Shown one piece after another: positions 1-11,909 of a stretch of DNA of 64,000 bases; the first letter of the stretch is position 1; the number at the start of each line of letters is the position of its first letter. A model generated the notes under the pieces. The model was given only the letters and a program-made list of their open reading frames with translations. It made no database searches and was not told the DNA's origin. The DNA lies in the NCBI GenBank assembly GCA_022494885.1, contig JAGVSM010000190.1:16211-80210 (forward strand), given 5' to 3'. Made by a program: the position numbers and the translations under genes. Origin of the DNA: Micrasema longulum. Taxonomy: Eukaryota; Arthropoda; Insecta; Trichoptera; Brachycentridae.

Positions 1-339
1 TTGTGCGGATGTTGGGCCACCGGGAGCTGACAGTAGCTTGTTACTTGACCTAATGTCTGCACAGTAGTTAAGTATGTGAGCTGTACTAATAAAATAATGT
101 TGTTTTCTTTGTCTCTTACTATTAAATATGTATCTGTGTGGATTTAGGTATGAATATGTATTATTTTTTATGGATATTATACATATTTTTATAAAAAAAG
201 AGTTCATATCTTTAGTTTGAATCCAGGATAGTGGTGTTTTTTTAAAGAAGGAAAATTTGGGTAGCAAGGTTAAATATTTTTTGTATTAAAATCCAGCGTA
301 GCTTTACGAATTTTACTTTCCAAATCCGGCGTGAAAATG
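1..339. other. AT-rich stretch, no gene seen
   Basis: I see no reading frame or repeat that I can name in this AT-rich stretch. Confidence 0.4.
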
Positions 340-535
340 CCCATTTAGATCTTAAAAAATACAACTTTATCATTTAAAAAAAAAAGAAATACCAAGTCTT
401 GTATCGTATATCGACTAGTGTGACATCACAGCCACACAAGAGTTAAAAAGGTGGATCTGCACTGCAATATTTAATGTTCTTGGACTGGTACCTGAAGCAA
501 AAGGCTAATCACCTTACCCGCATGAAACAGATAAT
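340..535 (+). repeat. Dispersed repeat copy (SINE-like 3' body)
   Basis: The block with 'cacagccacacaagagtt' recurs near 38,150-38,265, and the following 'ggactggtac...gaagc' block recurs downstream of the tRNA-like SINE near 4,615. A partial match lies near 62,950. This is a multi-copy interspersed repeat, probably the 3' body of the SINE family at 4.5 kb. Confidence 0.5.
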
Positions 536-540
536 CGGTA

Positions 541-1260
541 TATTTATTTATTTCGACGGCTTACGCCTTTAACAAAGTAAAACATAATATTGAAAAACAA
601 TTATAATGAAACAAAACACCTGAACACGGTATAAAAAATGTAGATACATTAAATAAAATCAGCAGAAAATAATGTAGTAATAAAGAAAAATTGAATAAGA
701 AATTATAAGACAAGTATGCAGCAAATTAACAATAAATGAAGGGTTTAAATAAAAAAAAGTATTGCAGTAACAGAGGCGATGTATTATAGCATATACAGTC
801 GAACAAGTATAACACTAGTACATTTTTATAATTTAGAAAAGAAGTTATTAAAAAGTAATGATTTTAATTGCTATAAAGATAAATGAAATAAGTCTAAGTT
901 TCCATGTTTGTTTGCTAACATGTGGAGCCGTGGAATAGGTGAAAATTTGGCATAGTTTGAACTATGAAAATCAACAGCAAAAGAAGTATTTTGTGTCGTC
1001 CCACACTGTCTCACATAAAAAAGCACACAATTTAAAAGTTCGGGACTGTCAAGAACATTATTTAATAACTTGAAAAGCAGCGCTAAATCTGAAATTTCCC
1101 TTCTATCACTAATACATATTAATTTTAACTGCTTCAATAAACATTTATAGTTAAGCTCTTCAATTGGAATGTTTAATTTGAAATTTATAAATCTTTAAAA
1201 CTTGTGTTGGACCTTCTCCATGCTGCATTTAGTGGGCTAATTCAGCTCCCTGTGCACTAT
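541..1260 (-). mobile_element. Non-LTR retrotransposon (Jockey/CR1-like) C-terminal fragment
   Basis: The minus-strand frame at 871-1137 encodes the post-RT C-terminal region of Jockey/CR1-type LINEs: a 'DRREISDL' block, a 'DSPELL' block and 'FSPIPRL'. The same motif order appears in the LINE tails at 5.5, 18.7 and 32.0 kb. No catalytic RT core is present, so this is a 5'-truncated dead copy. An ATTTATTT-rich 3' end lies near 540-600. Element edges are approximate. Confidence 0.65.
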
Positions 1261-1744
1261 GGGTGGGGACAGTGGTATAAACTGTACTTTTTTTGTTAAT
1301 TCTCCGTGGTTAGGCCGATTGAAAATGTGTCACAGCGTAAATAAATTCCTGTACGTGTCTCATTTTCTCTCGCCCATTTGAATCCTATCCCTTTTGCACC
1401 TTTATAGTTCCAATAACTATTGAGTTGATTATTTTGCCACCTGGGGTCAGTGTCCGATTTGACCGCGATTGAAGTGCATGTTCGGTTTGGAGTTTTGCCG
1501 CTTAAGCTACCACTTGCTCCGCCGTATCGCCGCCTCAGCTAAGCTCGGAGAAAATAAGAAAATCAACAAAAAAGGTCAGTCCATTCACTCCATTTCCTTG
1601 CATCCATTTGCGGTGTGACATTTACAAAATTTAATATACCTCCTGTCGAGAATCAGCTCACGCATCGCCACTATGCATATCAACGGGAACGAAGGGTTAA
1701 ATTTTATATGAAAAATAAAATTAATATTACGTAGATCGTGGAAA
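1261..1744. other. Intergenic, no recognised gene
   Basis: There is no coding signal that I can support. A short GC-richer block around 1,440-1,560 resembles nothing I can name. Confidence 0.35.
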
Positions 1745-1885
1745 TATTATTACCCATAGAATTGAGAATAGTCCAGAAGAAGCGTAGAATCATATTTGAA
1801 TACATCGGATCGTGTCCAAAAACCGCCGCCTCGCTTTCACCGCGAGCATGAGTGAAGTCGCCGCGTAAACTTGCCAGATCGCAAA
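1745..1885 (+). repeat. Dispersed repeat, copy 1
   Basis: The block 'atagaattgagaatagtcc' and its continuation through a CG-rich 'cgccgcgtaa' stretch recurs with small changes at 39,310-39,445, upstream of gene D. A short partial match is near 42,320. Nature unknown. Confidence 0.5.
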
Positions 1886-2269
1886 CAATATTATTATTAT
1901 TATTGTAATATAATTATTATTAACATTTTTTCTTGTAAATTTAATTATTAATCCTATTGAAATGATATTTATGGTTTTTCATGCCTTTTTGGCTTGTATT
2001 ATGGATATGTAATTTTAATACGCTGTTGATATTTTTTAAACCTTTATTGGGTTGGTACAAATATTTTGTTAAATTTAAAAACTTTTTTATTCATGTAATT
2101 TTTTAACATTTGAACATACAGGGTGTTCTTTAAACCCTGTCACATCTGAAACCACGATGATCAATATGATCAAGAAGATATATTGGCACATTAAAATACA
2201 TTTTTAGAACGAATAAATTTTAAAAAATAAATGACAATGAACAACAAAACAAAACAAAAAACAATGAAT
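1886..2269. other. AT-rich intergenic stretch
   Basis: Mostly AT-rich sequence with an ATT microsatellite near 1,890. A 'cagggtgttc' motif near 2,130 also occurs near 45,530 and suggests a transposon end, but I could not find its partner. Confidence 0.35.
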
Positions 2270-2301
2270 AAAAGCCAATCGTCCTCTGACGATTGGCTTT
2301 T
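2270..2301. repeat. Perfect 14-bp-arm hairpin
   Basis: AAAAGCCAATCGTC is followed by a 4-base loop and its exact reverse complement. It borders a GC-richer block (to about 2,630) unlike the surrounding AT-rich DNA, so it may mark an insertion edge. Confidence 0.7.
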
Positions 2302-2640
2302 ACTCATCTCTATTCTCTACCCCCCGACCCGTATTTCTACTCAACTTCACTTCACTTAGCTTGAGACCTTCGCTTCACCCTGGACTTGAATTTCTCTCGC
2401 TACGGATTCCTGGCCACGGCGAATTGGGCAATAGGCCCTTTTGAGGACATCTCCGGCCTTGACGAGACTTAACTGGGTCGCCTAGCCTCCACTGCCTTAC
2501 AACCAGTTCACCGGGCCGTAGGCTCTAGCGACTACAGCGGAATCACAACACAACGCCGGTAGCGCGTTAGCTACACAGACGATAATGTAACAAAGCGTTA
2601 CCACAAGCGCAAGTCGAGACATGTGTCAAAAATGATCCTT
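2302..2640. other. GC-richer block of unknown origin
   Basis: This stretch is clearly richer in C and G than its flanks and has no long open frame. A 'gattcctggccacg' string also occurs near 4,350, which suggests a dispersed repeat. I cannot assign it. Confidence 0.3.
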
Positions 2641-2649
2641 ATTCCAAAA

Positions 2650-3180
2650 TGATACACAATAAAAATGTAATTTATTTATTTATTTATTAATGAAATCATA
2701 CAGTCTTTATATAAAAAACAAGGTACAAAAGAACAATTTTAAAAAGTAACACCAATTACAGATTTCACACTAATGAATGCAGGAGGAGAGGGGAAAAATA
2801 ATTTAAATTCTAAAAAAGTAAAAATAAAAATATTACATAAAAAGTTCATAAAAAGGAGAAGACATTGTAAAGCTACTCTACTTTCCTCCCTCTCTCTCTG
2901 CTTCCATGAACATTTAAATTTAATTGTTAAAAAAAATCACAACTAACAATGATCTATTCGATGCAGGTAGTAGATGTAGGTAAGTATAAATTAAGAGTTG
3001 AAATCAAATTATTAAAATTAAAAGTAAAAGTTAAAATTAAAATGAAAAGTTAAAATTAAAATTAAGTTAAAAAATTAAATTAAAAGTTAAAATTAAGAAT
3101 TAAAATTAAAAAGTTAAAATTGAAAGACAAAATTAAGAATCAAATTAAAAGTTAAAAGTCAAATAGGAGATAAATTTAAA
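2650..3180. repeat. Low-complexity AAAATTAAAGTT-type DNA
   Basis: From about 2,990 to 3,180 the sequence is an irregular run of short 'aaaattaaaagtt' units, a degenerate simple repeat. The short frames beginning at 3,181 are not convincing genes. Confidence 0.6.
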
Positions 3181-4480
3181 ATGTCTTTAACTGATCTGAT
3201 AAAAATATGGTATTTACAATGTAGTATGTATGAAGTATATTTATGCAAAATTAAACAAAAATTGTGTTCATTCCATCTAAAATTCTGCCGACGTAGAATC
3301 CTGCTCACGTTTCGTAGTCAACTGAATTTCGAAGCTAGGCTACTCGCTAGAACTGGCCATCAGGAAACTAAAAAAGATCCTTTGCTTAAATTGTTATGTG
3401 GCCAAATATAAAGCAAAAATTAGTCGCATGGAAAAACTAAATCTTTCTAAATTAGCCATTCTCTAGAACTTTAGGGTATAGAGAAGATTCACAATTGCAC
3501 ACAAAAGAGAAATTTGAAATTTTTTGCGTTAATGCATCAAAATTGGATTTATAAATTATGCATGTCTCTGCGCTAACCTCGTTTTACAATGCGGTATTTC
3601 TAACACACAAAATTTTTAAAACGCATTGTACCATTTCTCCCCTTTACCCCTAAGCAGAACAGCGTAATGTTTTTTCATCATTAGTAATTTGTATTTTGGT
3701 CAATATTAACAGAACTCTCCTCTGATTCGCTTGGCGCGTAATTATAATGTATTATTCAATAACATACACATATTTAACTGCAGTTAACTCACTTTTATAA
3801 CAAGAATAAAAAACTATTTAATGAAAAAAATATGTTTCTTTATAAAAAAAATATATTTTTGTATTATAAATTTAAGTTGTTTCTATTCACTCATACCAAA
3901 CACACACTCATCCTGTCCATAAAATACACCCTAACACCTATATACACTCTCACGCATATTCACATATCTACTAAAACCACACTCCACTCACTTATGCACG
4001 CATCCTCATACAGAAAAACTCTCACAAATTCACTTTTATGAATTAATATCTAACTAAACTGGATTTTAATAATTGTGTTTATGTGGAATACTGATCTGGC
4101 TTTATTTTGTGTTTTTTTTTATAATGTATAGGGTATATTTTTTTGTATTGCTCTTGTTTTTCTGATTAAACAAAATAAAATAAAATAAAAGGCTTCAATT
4201 AAAAAAAGTATAATGTACTACCTGTCTCTGACTTTTATTGTCTATGTGCTTCTACAAAAAGGACGCGCATCGCACCATAGATCGCGCTATTGATTTTATT
4301 CATCGCACATATCTCAGCCGTCATTCAGTTTACTAATTGGTTTGATACTGCCGATTCCTGGCCACGCAGAAGCGCTTTCAAGGTACGCCGTTAAACTGCG
4401 AGGTTTTAGTAAATCAAACGCGATAAGAATCGATAATAATCAGAGTTCATAACATTTTAAAATTTAATATACGATTTAAC
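3181..4480. other. Intergenic, no recognised gene
   Basis: It contains AT-rich sequence and a CA/CT-rich tract at 3,880-4,040 whose open frame is a low-complexity artefact. No domain or repeat is recognised. Confidence 0.35.
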
Positions 4481-4482
4481 AT

Positions 4483-4760
4483 TCATGGTGTAGTGCTCAG
4501 CGCGTATGCCTACCATGCAAGAGGTCTCGGGTTCGATTCCCGACATGGTTGAAATGAAATATTTATTAAAAAGGGTGTTTTACTCTAGAATATTTCATAG
4601 TCCCTGAACTGGTACTTGAAGCGTAAGGCTGATCATTTTACCTTCATGTATAAAAAATATCAATCTACACTGCGATTGGTGTGCCAATGCAATGCCCGAT
4701 GCTCCATTAGGTGCGGAAAGTGAATGATGACGATAATGATGATTTAATAAAAATGATTCT
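4483..4760 (+). mobile_element. tRNA-derived SINE
   Basis: The head resembles a tRNA gene. A box-A-like 'TGTAGTGCTCAGCG' lies about 35 bases before a box-B 'GGTTCGATTCC' near 4,533, with T-stem pairing. There is no proper acceptor stem, and the tRNA-like part continues into a conserved body and a GAT-rich tail near 4,735. A reverse-strand copy of the head is at 52,230-52,375, so this is a SINE and not a tRNA gene. Confidence 0.7.
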
Positions 4761-4984
4761 TATAAAAAATTCTCAATAACATATTTTTTCTAATTATTTT
4801 TTAATATTTCTATGCTTTCCGATTCTTTTATTTCTTCGGGTAACTTTATTTGTTGTATTATATGTAATTGTACATTTTAGTCCCATGTACAGTGCTCCTA
4901 TAAAGACAATTTATCAATAAATAACAAACGATAGAGACACGCCAGTGATGGATATTTAAAGTGTTTAAAAAATCGTCGCTTTAT

Positions 4985-5960
4985 TTATTTATATATCAAC
5001 GGTTCAAAGAACCTTTTACCATAAAAAGTTTTACAGAAATGATCACAGCAGTGAACAATTCATTATGTAATATACGATATGAAATATAACTATATATAAT
5101 TCAACTAAATAATTAAAACTAAACAAATTAGTATTTTTGTTTTTTTTTTACTGCAAAAAAGTAAAAAAGAAACATACAAATATAAGATGACAAATAAAAG
5201 ATAACAAATTGAAGTGAGAAAACCTTATGTTCCAAATATAAATATAGCAAATTAAAATTGAGAATAATTTAACATAAACATAAAGTGACTAGTATTTAGC
5301 TAGGTTATAATGAAAAAGAAAAATAATGCTACAATAAGATTTTATAAATAATATGTTTTTTGGATCAATGTGGAAGCTTAAATAATCTTAATAACACCTC
5401 TATATAATCAGTTTGTTGGAATTTGGCAATGAAACCACAAATGTACAATTTATATATAAAGAAATGAACAAAAATACGTATCCAAAAAAACAAAGTTAAA
5501 TTAATCAATATATTTTTAATTAAATTCATTCCATTTCTAAAAAATAACGAGTGAGATTACATTTTAATGCATTTACAGAGATTGTATTAAAAATATCAAA
5601 CATTATTTCGAACTTATTTCCATACCTATGTATTCTGGATATAGGTGAATGCATTTCGAAGTTGGTACGAGAATTGTTAAAATAAAATAATTCTCTATTT
5701 CTAGTGCACCTACCAGGTATTCGAATTTGAATTAGTTCAAGTAAAGCAGGGCTGTCAATTATTGATTTCATTATTTTAAATAAGAATAACAAATCAGCTA
5801 TAATTCTTCGGTCTGACAATTCAAGAAGTCTCATTTCACTTCTAAGATAATCATAATTAAGGGCTTCAACAGGTATTTTTTATTTATAGTTTATTAAGCG
5901 CAAGAATTTATTTTGTACCCTTTCAATTTAGTTTAGTGCCATAATCCAGGAACACATACA
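4985..5960 (-). mobile_element. Jockey/CR1-like LINE C-terminal fragment
   Basis: The minus-strand frame 5526-5834 has the same C-terminal block order as the copy at 0.9 kb: 'LSDRRIIADLLFLFKI', 'IDSPALLELI' and 'HSPISRI'. No RT core is visible, so it is 5' truncated. An ATTTATTT-rich 3' end lies near 4,980. Confidence 0.65.
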
Positions 5961-5989
5961 AAAATACGTTTGCATGAAGTAAAATCAGA

Positions 5990-6125
5990 CCGAAAGTGCT
6001 TGCAATTCGTTTGCTTGGACACGTAGAGCTAGTGGACAGCGAAAGAACGGCGAAAATGACTTATGATGCAAATATTCACGGATGCAGAAATCGAGGAAGA
6101 CCGAGAAAGATATGGCGTGACCAAT
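5990..6125 (+). mobile_element. LINE tail fragment (LLGHVE...GRPRKIWRDQ type)
   Basis: In one plus frame the sequence reads LLGHVE-L-VDSERTAK and, 12 residues on, GRPRKIWRDQ. These are standard C-terminal motifs of an endonuclease-reverse transcriptase LINE. Related fragments are at 8.7 kb and 50.3 kb. Too short for family assignment. Confidence 0.55.
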
Positions 6126-6459
6126 CCAATTCAAGAAATCTTATTCCCATTCACTTATTATTGTTCTAATATTCATGTTATTCGTTTTATTTATTAATTT
6201 AATCCAATATAAAATTCAAATACATAGAACAAAAATGTTTATACAATAGGTACATTCAATATATTTTTATTTTTATTTATGGATGTAGCCACTCCACTGG
6301 CGCACAGGCACGTTCCGAAGTGTCAGTGTATTATTTATTTTATACATAATTGTACATACTTTCACATCAATTGTGTAAAAATTCAAAAGAAATAAAAAAA
6401 TAAATAAAAATTAAAACATACTATAAAACGAAAAAGGATTTTCAAGAAACTAAATTAAC

Positions 6460-6715
6460 AATATTTTGAGTTTGTCCAAATTTTTGTAGACAAGGACTGG
6501 ATTCAACTCCCTGGGGAGCTGTTTATATTAACATATTACAATAGAGATGAAGAACATTGAAGAAAAGGTAATATAGAAGTCTAGGCATCTACAGGGCTTA
6601 TGACCTGTCAATGGCTGGTTTAAGTGGCCACTTTACACACTGTGTAACATTCACTATTCTGCCTATATTTGAACATCTATATTCCTTCAATTCCTTCATC
6701 TTTCATAATATTTTA
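6460..6715 (+). mobile_element. MITE-type repeat copy (truncated)
   Basis: This copy shares 'aacatattacaa', 'gtctaggcatctacagggc' and 'cacactgtgtaacattcac' with copies at 18.0, 34.4, 40.2, 40.9, 44.0, 50.9, 59.2 and 61.9 kb. Better preserved copies have long inverted ends; here only the left end remains. It lies just upstream of gene A. Confidence 0.6.
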
Positions 6716-6951
6716 TTATTCCCGCGTTATTATTATTATTGTACGCGGTCTGGTAACATTACGCGGCCACTTCACGCACGCGCGCAGACGGGATGTCAGG
6801 CTTTTGAACACAGTGCGATGCATGCAAACATCTACGCGCTTTCTGGTATATTTGAATTCTTTGGTTTAAACATATATTTCTGTAGTCCAAGTATATTGTT
6901 GTACTCCTTAAAAAATACTTATTTAATTTCATTCTAGAAATTTGAGGAAAT
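6716..6951 (+). promoter_or_regulatory. CpG-richer region before gene A, with splice acceptor
   Basis: A CG-rich patch at about 6,720-6,850 contrasts with the AT-rich surroundings and could hold a promoter. A polypyrimidine tract ending in TTCTAG (6,932-6,937) precedes the gene A start by 14 bases, which suggests an upstream non-coding exon. Inference only. Confidence 0.35.
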
Positions 6952-9900
6952 ATGAAGCTCGCTTCAGTGAGAATGAAGGCTGAACCGGGCTCTGGCGATG
7001 TAAAAAAAAATATTCTCAATACTGGGGAAAATTTGCAATTACTCTCTCATATTAAAAGCGAACCAGAGTCTGATCGAGATATAATCGCTGTAAAGAGTGA
7101 AACTATTTACCCAGAAATTCCCTTCATCAAGGTTGAACCGGGCTCTAGTGATAAATGTCGTCATCACCTCCATACCAGAGAAAAGTCAGCGGATCCCGGC
7201 AGAAACGAGGAACCGTTTGCTGCTACTGTGAAATCTGAACCTAGGACTGGCTCTGTCGAAGGGGACGTTCTTCATGCTTGGGAAAGGGTATCATGTCGCG
7301 TCAGAAGCGAGGAACACTGTCTCGCTAACGTGAAGGCTGAACCGGGTACTAGCGCCGAACAGTATATGATAAACAGGGATAGCATTAACTACAGAGAAAT
7401 GGATGTTATCTATCCGAACATTAAGCAAGAATGTTTAGAATCATCTCGCAATACTGCAAGTAACTCGGGTGAGTATAACTGTTATAAAAAAAGAAAGCAC
7501 GTATTTTTTGTCCTTTATTAAGGCCTTCTACCAAAACATGATAACATAGACAAAAAAAAAGTTACGCAGAGTTACAAATTAGCATTAAAAACAGCACTAA
7601 AACAACATAAACAGAAAGGAATAACAATATGGACACAAACAATAGACAACAAAAATATATGTACAAGAATAACATAAAATAATATTTGTAATAATAAAAA
7701 TGTACCTAAACTAAGAAAATTTTAACATTTTGCATGAAATTTAAATAGGCACTATTAGAAAAAATCTATCAAAAATCAGATAGCGCCTATTTAACAGAAA
7801 AATACATGTGTAGATAAAACTGAGTAAAAATGGCACGCATGATGTCTTGTCGCCAATATTGTACGCAATGTTTATGAGAAGCGCAATCGGCGGTCATAAC
7901 GCGTGACGTCAAAATGACGTAATGCCAAGTGTGCTCATTTTCAAACTTAATTTTTTAAAATGATAACTTGTTTCGAATACATTGATAGTTATATCATTAG
8001 AATCGTAAAAATCTGCTCTAAATATGCATTAGTTTATTTTTATTTATTTATTTACATACATGTAGTTTATTACACATTATTTAAGACATAAGTCCCAACT
8101 CCATGGGACTCAAAGTCCTGTGTTGAGATGGGACGAGCAATTAGTTGACACAAACACATGAGTATATCACTACAAATGTAGGATCAGAAACACAAAAAAT
8201 AATTTTAAAAAAATATAGGTATATATGGCACATCAATATGGTAAACAGTAAACTCAAACTTTTGGAAAATCATCAAGCAGTTACCCATTCAAATCTCTTT
8301 CACTTAGGAGAATCCAGTCCTTTACTCCTCTCTTGAAAATAGTTTTTGTCCTTGAGAGCTTAATACGCTCTTCCAAAAAATTGAACACTCTCGGTGCGAT
8401 AAATGAGAGAGGTCTCTGAGCAAAAGTCGTACAGGTTTTGGATATGACATAATTCGTGCTCTGGGAAAACCTCGTACAAACATTTGTCTGAGACCTCTCC
8501 TTATTGTTCGACCAGAAGTGTGCGAGTGCTTCTTTTAGGTACAGTTGTCTCATATCCAGCACCGTCATGTATTGGAATAACTGTTCTGACGAATATGTTG
8601 GACGGCGCCGGAATGTTATTTTCAATAATAATATCCCTCAGGCGAATGTGTGGTAAAACGATGTATGATAGGTGCACAAATGTCGAGATACGTGAAGCTG
8701 GGACATGCATTATCGACAGAATCAAGAAAGGGGTGCTGCGTTGGTTTGGACATGTAGAACGAATGGACAGCGAAAGAACGGCTAAAAGGATCTACTATAG
8801 ACCGAGAAAGTCATGGCACGATCAAGTCCATCTAATACTTGAAGATGGACATGTCAAGAGTAGGAATAATCTGCACGCGTGCATGAGAAGATGTATGAAT
8901 GTAGAGGAAGCGAGGTCTGTATGCAAAGATATAGTGATATGGCGTTCTATCCCTACGGGAAAATTGCGTGATGGTTTGTTTATTTGTTTCTAATAATAAA
9001 TGGATGCCGCACAACCTTTCCAGCCAGCAATTCCATTTAATTTTTCCATTTTATTTTTAACGTTATTCCCGGCTTGTGAAAATACCATATTTCTTTGTTT
9101 TTTAACCAGTTTTTTTTTACTATAGCTCAGCAGTGATAAAAAATCCTAAATAGTTGTAAAAACATGCTTTTGTTTTGCTTTCAGATTTAAGTAGACGCGA
9201 AAAACATAACGTGCTATTGAAACCAAATAAAAGTCTTCCTGAAATTGCCGCGAATAATACATTCTCGTGTTCGCTGTGTAGCTACAAATGTTCGGAGGAA
9301 AACGCATTAAAGCACTTGTTGACTCACCCAAAAAAATATTTCACGTGCTCTCAGTGTAAGTATAAATGTTTATCGAAATCACGGTTCGATAACCACGAGA
9401 TCAAACATACCGCCGAGAAACCTTTCTCGTGCTCTGAGTGCAAACGTAAGTTTTCTCACAAGGTAAACTTAAAATCGCACATGTTAATTCATTCAGGAGA
9501 GAAGTCGTTTTCTTGCTTTAAATGCAATCATAAATTTACTCAGAAAGTCCACTTAAAACAACACATGTTCACCCATACTGGAGAGAAACCCTACTCTTGC
9601 TCCGAGTGCGAGTATAAATGTTTACAGAAAGGACACTTAAAACGACATATGTTGACTCATACGCTAGAAAAACCCTTTTCATGCTCTCTGTGCGAGTACA
9701 GATGTTTGCAGAAAGGACATTTAAAACGCCACATGTTATCTCACACTGGAGAAAAACCATTCTCGTGCCTTGAGTGTGATTATAAATGTTTACAAAAAGG
9801 ACATTTGAAACGGCACATGATGTCTCATTCTGGAGAAAAACCCTATTCGTGCGATGAGTGTAACTATAAATGTGTACAAAAATCACATATACGGTCACAT

Positions 9901-10173
9901 ATAATGACCCATACGGGAGAAAAACCTTTCGCATGCTCCGAATGTAATTATAAATGTTTAAAAAAATCGCAAATTCAGTCACACGTGTTAACTCATACCG
10001 GTGAAAAACCTTTTTCTTGCTCGGAGTGTGAGTATAGATGCATAAAGAAAGAACTGTTAAAGGTGCACGTGATGACTCATACTGGCGAGAAACCCTTTTC
10101 TTGCTCAGAGTGCAAAAGTAAATTTTTACGGAAATCCAACTTGAAATCACATATGTTGACTCATACTAGATAA
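6952..10173 (+). CDS. Gene A: psi-K-x-E exon plus 11-finger C2H2 zinc-finger protein
   Basis: The gene has two exons, 6952-7468 and 9185-10173. The donor G|GTGAGT and the acceptor TTTTGCTTTCAG join in phase 1 (codon GAT) to give 501 residues. Exon 1 (residues 1-172) is acidic and has seven psi-K-x-E sites (MKAE, IKSE, VKSE, IKVE, VKSE, VKAE, IKQE), matching the SUMO-acceptor consensus, arranged in tandem modules. Exon 2 encodes 11 C2H2 fingers with mostly TGEKP linkers. The first finger is one residue short between its second Cys and first His. Fingers 5-10 carry Cys in place of the usual core Phe. An AATAAA lies at 10,304. A nuclear DNA-binding regulator is the expected role from family knowledge; target unknown. 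The intron carries LINE fragments. Closest partner in the cluster is gene B. Confidence 0.88.
7469..8280 (+). other. Gene A intron, 5' part
   Basis: Intronic sequence after GTGAGT. It holds AT-rich DNA and, at 8,035-8,130, a repeat with 'tttatttatttaca...gggact', which resembles the 3' end of the LINE fragment that follows on the minus strand. Nothing coding. Confidence 0.4.
8281..8625 (-). mobile_element. LINE C-terminal fragment in gene A intron
   Basis: The minus-strand open frame has the LINE terminal pattern of a short helical block, then 'RFSQSTNYVISKT', then 'FIAPRVFNFLEERI' (equivalent of the usual R..yfNsLP segment). It ends in the repeat at 8.04-8.13 kb. It is antisense to gene A. 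No RT core. Confidence 0.5.
8640..8990 (+). mobile_element. LINE tail fragment (VLRWFGHVERMD type)
   Basis: The plus frame shows 'RIKKGVLRWFGHVERMDSER', then 'PRKSWHDQ' and a Cys/Arg-rich end. This is the C-terminal region of an endonuclease-reverse transcriptase LINE. Near-identical DNA recurs at 50,225-50,370. It overlaps the edge of the opposite-strand fragment, so insertions are nested in this intron. Confidence 0.6.
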
Positions 10174-11064
10174 AAACACATCTTTAACATTTCTAAAAAA
10201 AAAATGTTTTTTTAAATATTTATTTGAATTGAATCTTCTTTTTTTTCTTCTTTATTTGAAATAAAATGATTTCTCGTAAACAATATTTGTAGCAAAAATA
10301 TTAAATAAATAGTTTTTTGTAGGATATAAAATGGTTTTAATGACTTGTTGACGAAGCATTTAAAAATGTTTTAACATGACTTATTTTTAAGTTGATGTTT
10401 AATTTCGTGATGTGCTATATACATGAATTAAAATATTGATTTAAAAAATCATTAGTTACGTTTTAGCAATGAATGTTTTAGAAACTAGAAATGTATGTCA
10501 AGATGGACGCGTTTGGCGTCCCATCTTCTATTTATACTCCTATGGAGAAATAGCGTGATATTAGTTACTACTTGTATGTATTTATTTATTTGAATCTCCA
10601 AGTAAAAAAATGTATAAGATGACTTATAACTAAAAGAAACATCTTCCAGCCAGCCTAAAAAACATACTGGTCAAAAATGAACTGTACATGTTTTTTTTTT
10701 GTATAAATATGTGTATTTATACTAATGTATAAATATGTGTATTTATAAATTTGTGTAGTTACTTGTGTAAAAAATATATTCTTAATCTATGTGTAAAAAA
10801 AAATAATCAAAATAAATAAAAATTGTAAAATGTCTTCCTCGGCACGGGATTCCCCAGTGAGGAATACATTGTTGATTCAATTAAAACATGTATTCCTGTG
10901 AAGTATTAAATAAATGAAATTTAAAAAAATCGTGCAATTTTTTTTTACCCTCTAGGGTAGATAAAGCTCGCATCTAACGATAATTGGTTTAAAATTGTTT
11001 TTCTAAACTCTAGATATTTCAATAATACTAACTGCAATTCGCACATTGTATGATACACTATTTA
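10174..11064. other. Gene A 3' flank with LINE-type tail repeat
   Basis: The first ~150 bases are the presumed 3' UTR with AATAAA at 10,304. A block at about 10,830-10,925 ('ctcggcacggg..ccccagtgagg') recurs near 52,870 and looks like the 3' tail of a retrotransposon. No gene. Confidence 0.45.
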
Positions 11065-11894
11065 AGATCCAGCGTAAGAACGACCTGCTACAGTACGAAA
11101 TTAGGTTCGCCCTGCGCATACCTCTTCCCCCCTACGTTTTCTTCACCTGCAGTGCCCATGGCTACTGCGTCTGTTCTTGTACTTGTACAAGTACAAGTAC
11201 ATCAGTAACTCTAACTCGTTGACTGTCCAACGAAGCGCTTGCTTTACAGATAAAATTGATGTTCAAATTCACTATCCCCAATTGTAAAGAACAAAAGAGG
11301 ACAGATAAGCATTCGAATCGTAACAATAATGCATTTTATATATTCATGATGTAGATACTGTAGGTACTATATAAATTAACGGAATGTTAGGGTTGATTAA
11401 TTTTTATAGGTGGTACACAAACCTCAACGCACTTGATTATTAATATATATTTTAAAAATAATGTCTGACAACCCTGATATCTCGAAAACTTGTGCCATTC
11501 ACACAATTTCTGAGCAGATTGGTATTGGGGTGCATTCCGTAAAATATCTTTTGTTTCGATATTCAAGAACTGGCGAAGTTAAATCGCCAAATCATTCGGT
11601 CATTTGAGGAAAATTAGTTTTTTTTAATGCATTGATGATATTTTCAATTATGGATCAATTCCATAAACAATTTGATAAGTCTGAACATACTATAACCATA
11701 CTATTATTATCACCATCATTAAATGTATTAATTGCTATCATGTTTTTATTGTGAGTAGGTTATTAAAATTAAAATAGAAATTAAATTAATGAATTAATTT
11801 AATTCAATTGATTAATCGGGATAAATGTGTTAAGTTAATAAGTGGGGGAGGAGACGGGACATGCGCGGACGCAGGTTGTTCTTACGCTGGATCT
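11065..11894. mobile_element. Non-autonomous DNA element with ~25-bp terminal inverted repeats
   Basis: The ends AGATCCAGCGTAAGAAC and GTTCTTACGCTGGATCT are exact inverse copies. Similarity continues through '(g/a)acctgc' and, more loosely, a CCTC/CCCCC stretch. The 830-bp interior has no long open frame, so the element would need a transposase supplied in trans. No clear target-site duplication is visible, so superfamily is not assigned. Confidence 0.65.
11176..11197. repeat. Perfect 22-bp palindrome
   Basis: CTTGTACTTGT followed by its reverse complement, built from repeats of GTAC/TTGTAC. It lies inside the 830-bp inverted-repeat element. Confidence 0.9.
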
Positions 11895-11909
11895 AGAATA
11901 GTCTGTAGC

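Noticed and set aside
3832..4041. Small protein of CA/CT-rich composition
   Set aside because: Low-complexity translation without start context or conservation evidence.
4483..4560. tRNA gene
   Set aside because: A- and B-box present, but no paired acceptor stem, conserved downstream body and a second copy in the window. The same reasoning applies at 14,985, 49,105, 55,195 and 62,600.
8484..8993. A 169-residue plus-strand gene
   Set aside because: The first half is antisense of a LINE tail and the second half is another LINE tail; the open frame spans both by chance.
9569..10150. 193-residue open frame on the minus strand opposite gene A fingers
   Set aside because: It mirrors the periodic finger repeat in the antisense frame and has no domain. 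Similar shadows exist opposite C, E, F and the psi-K-x-E exons.
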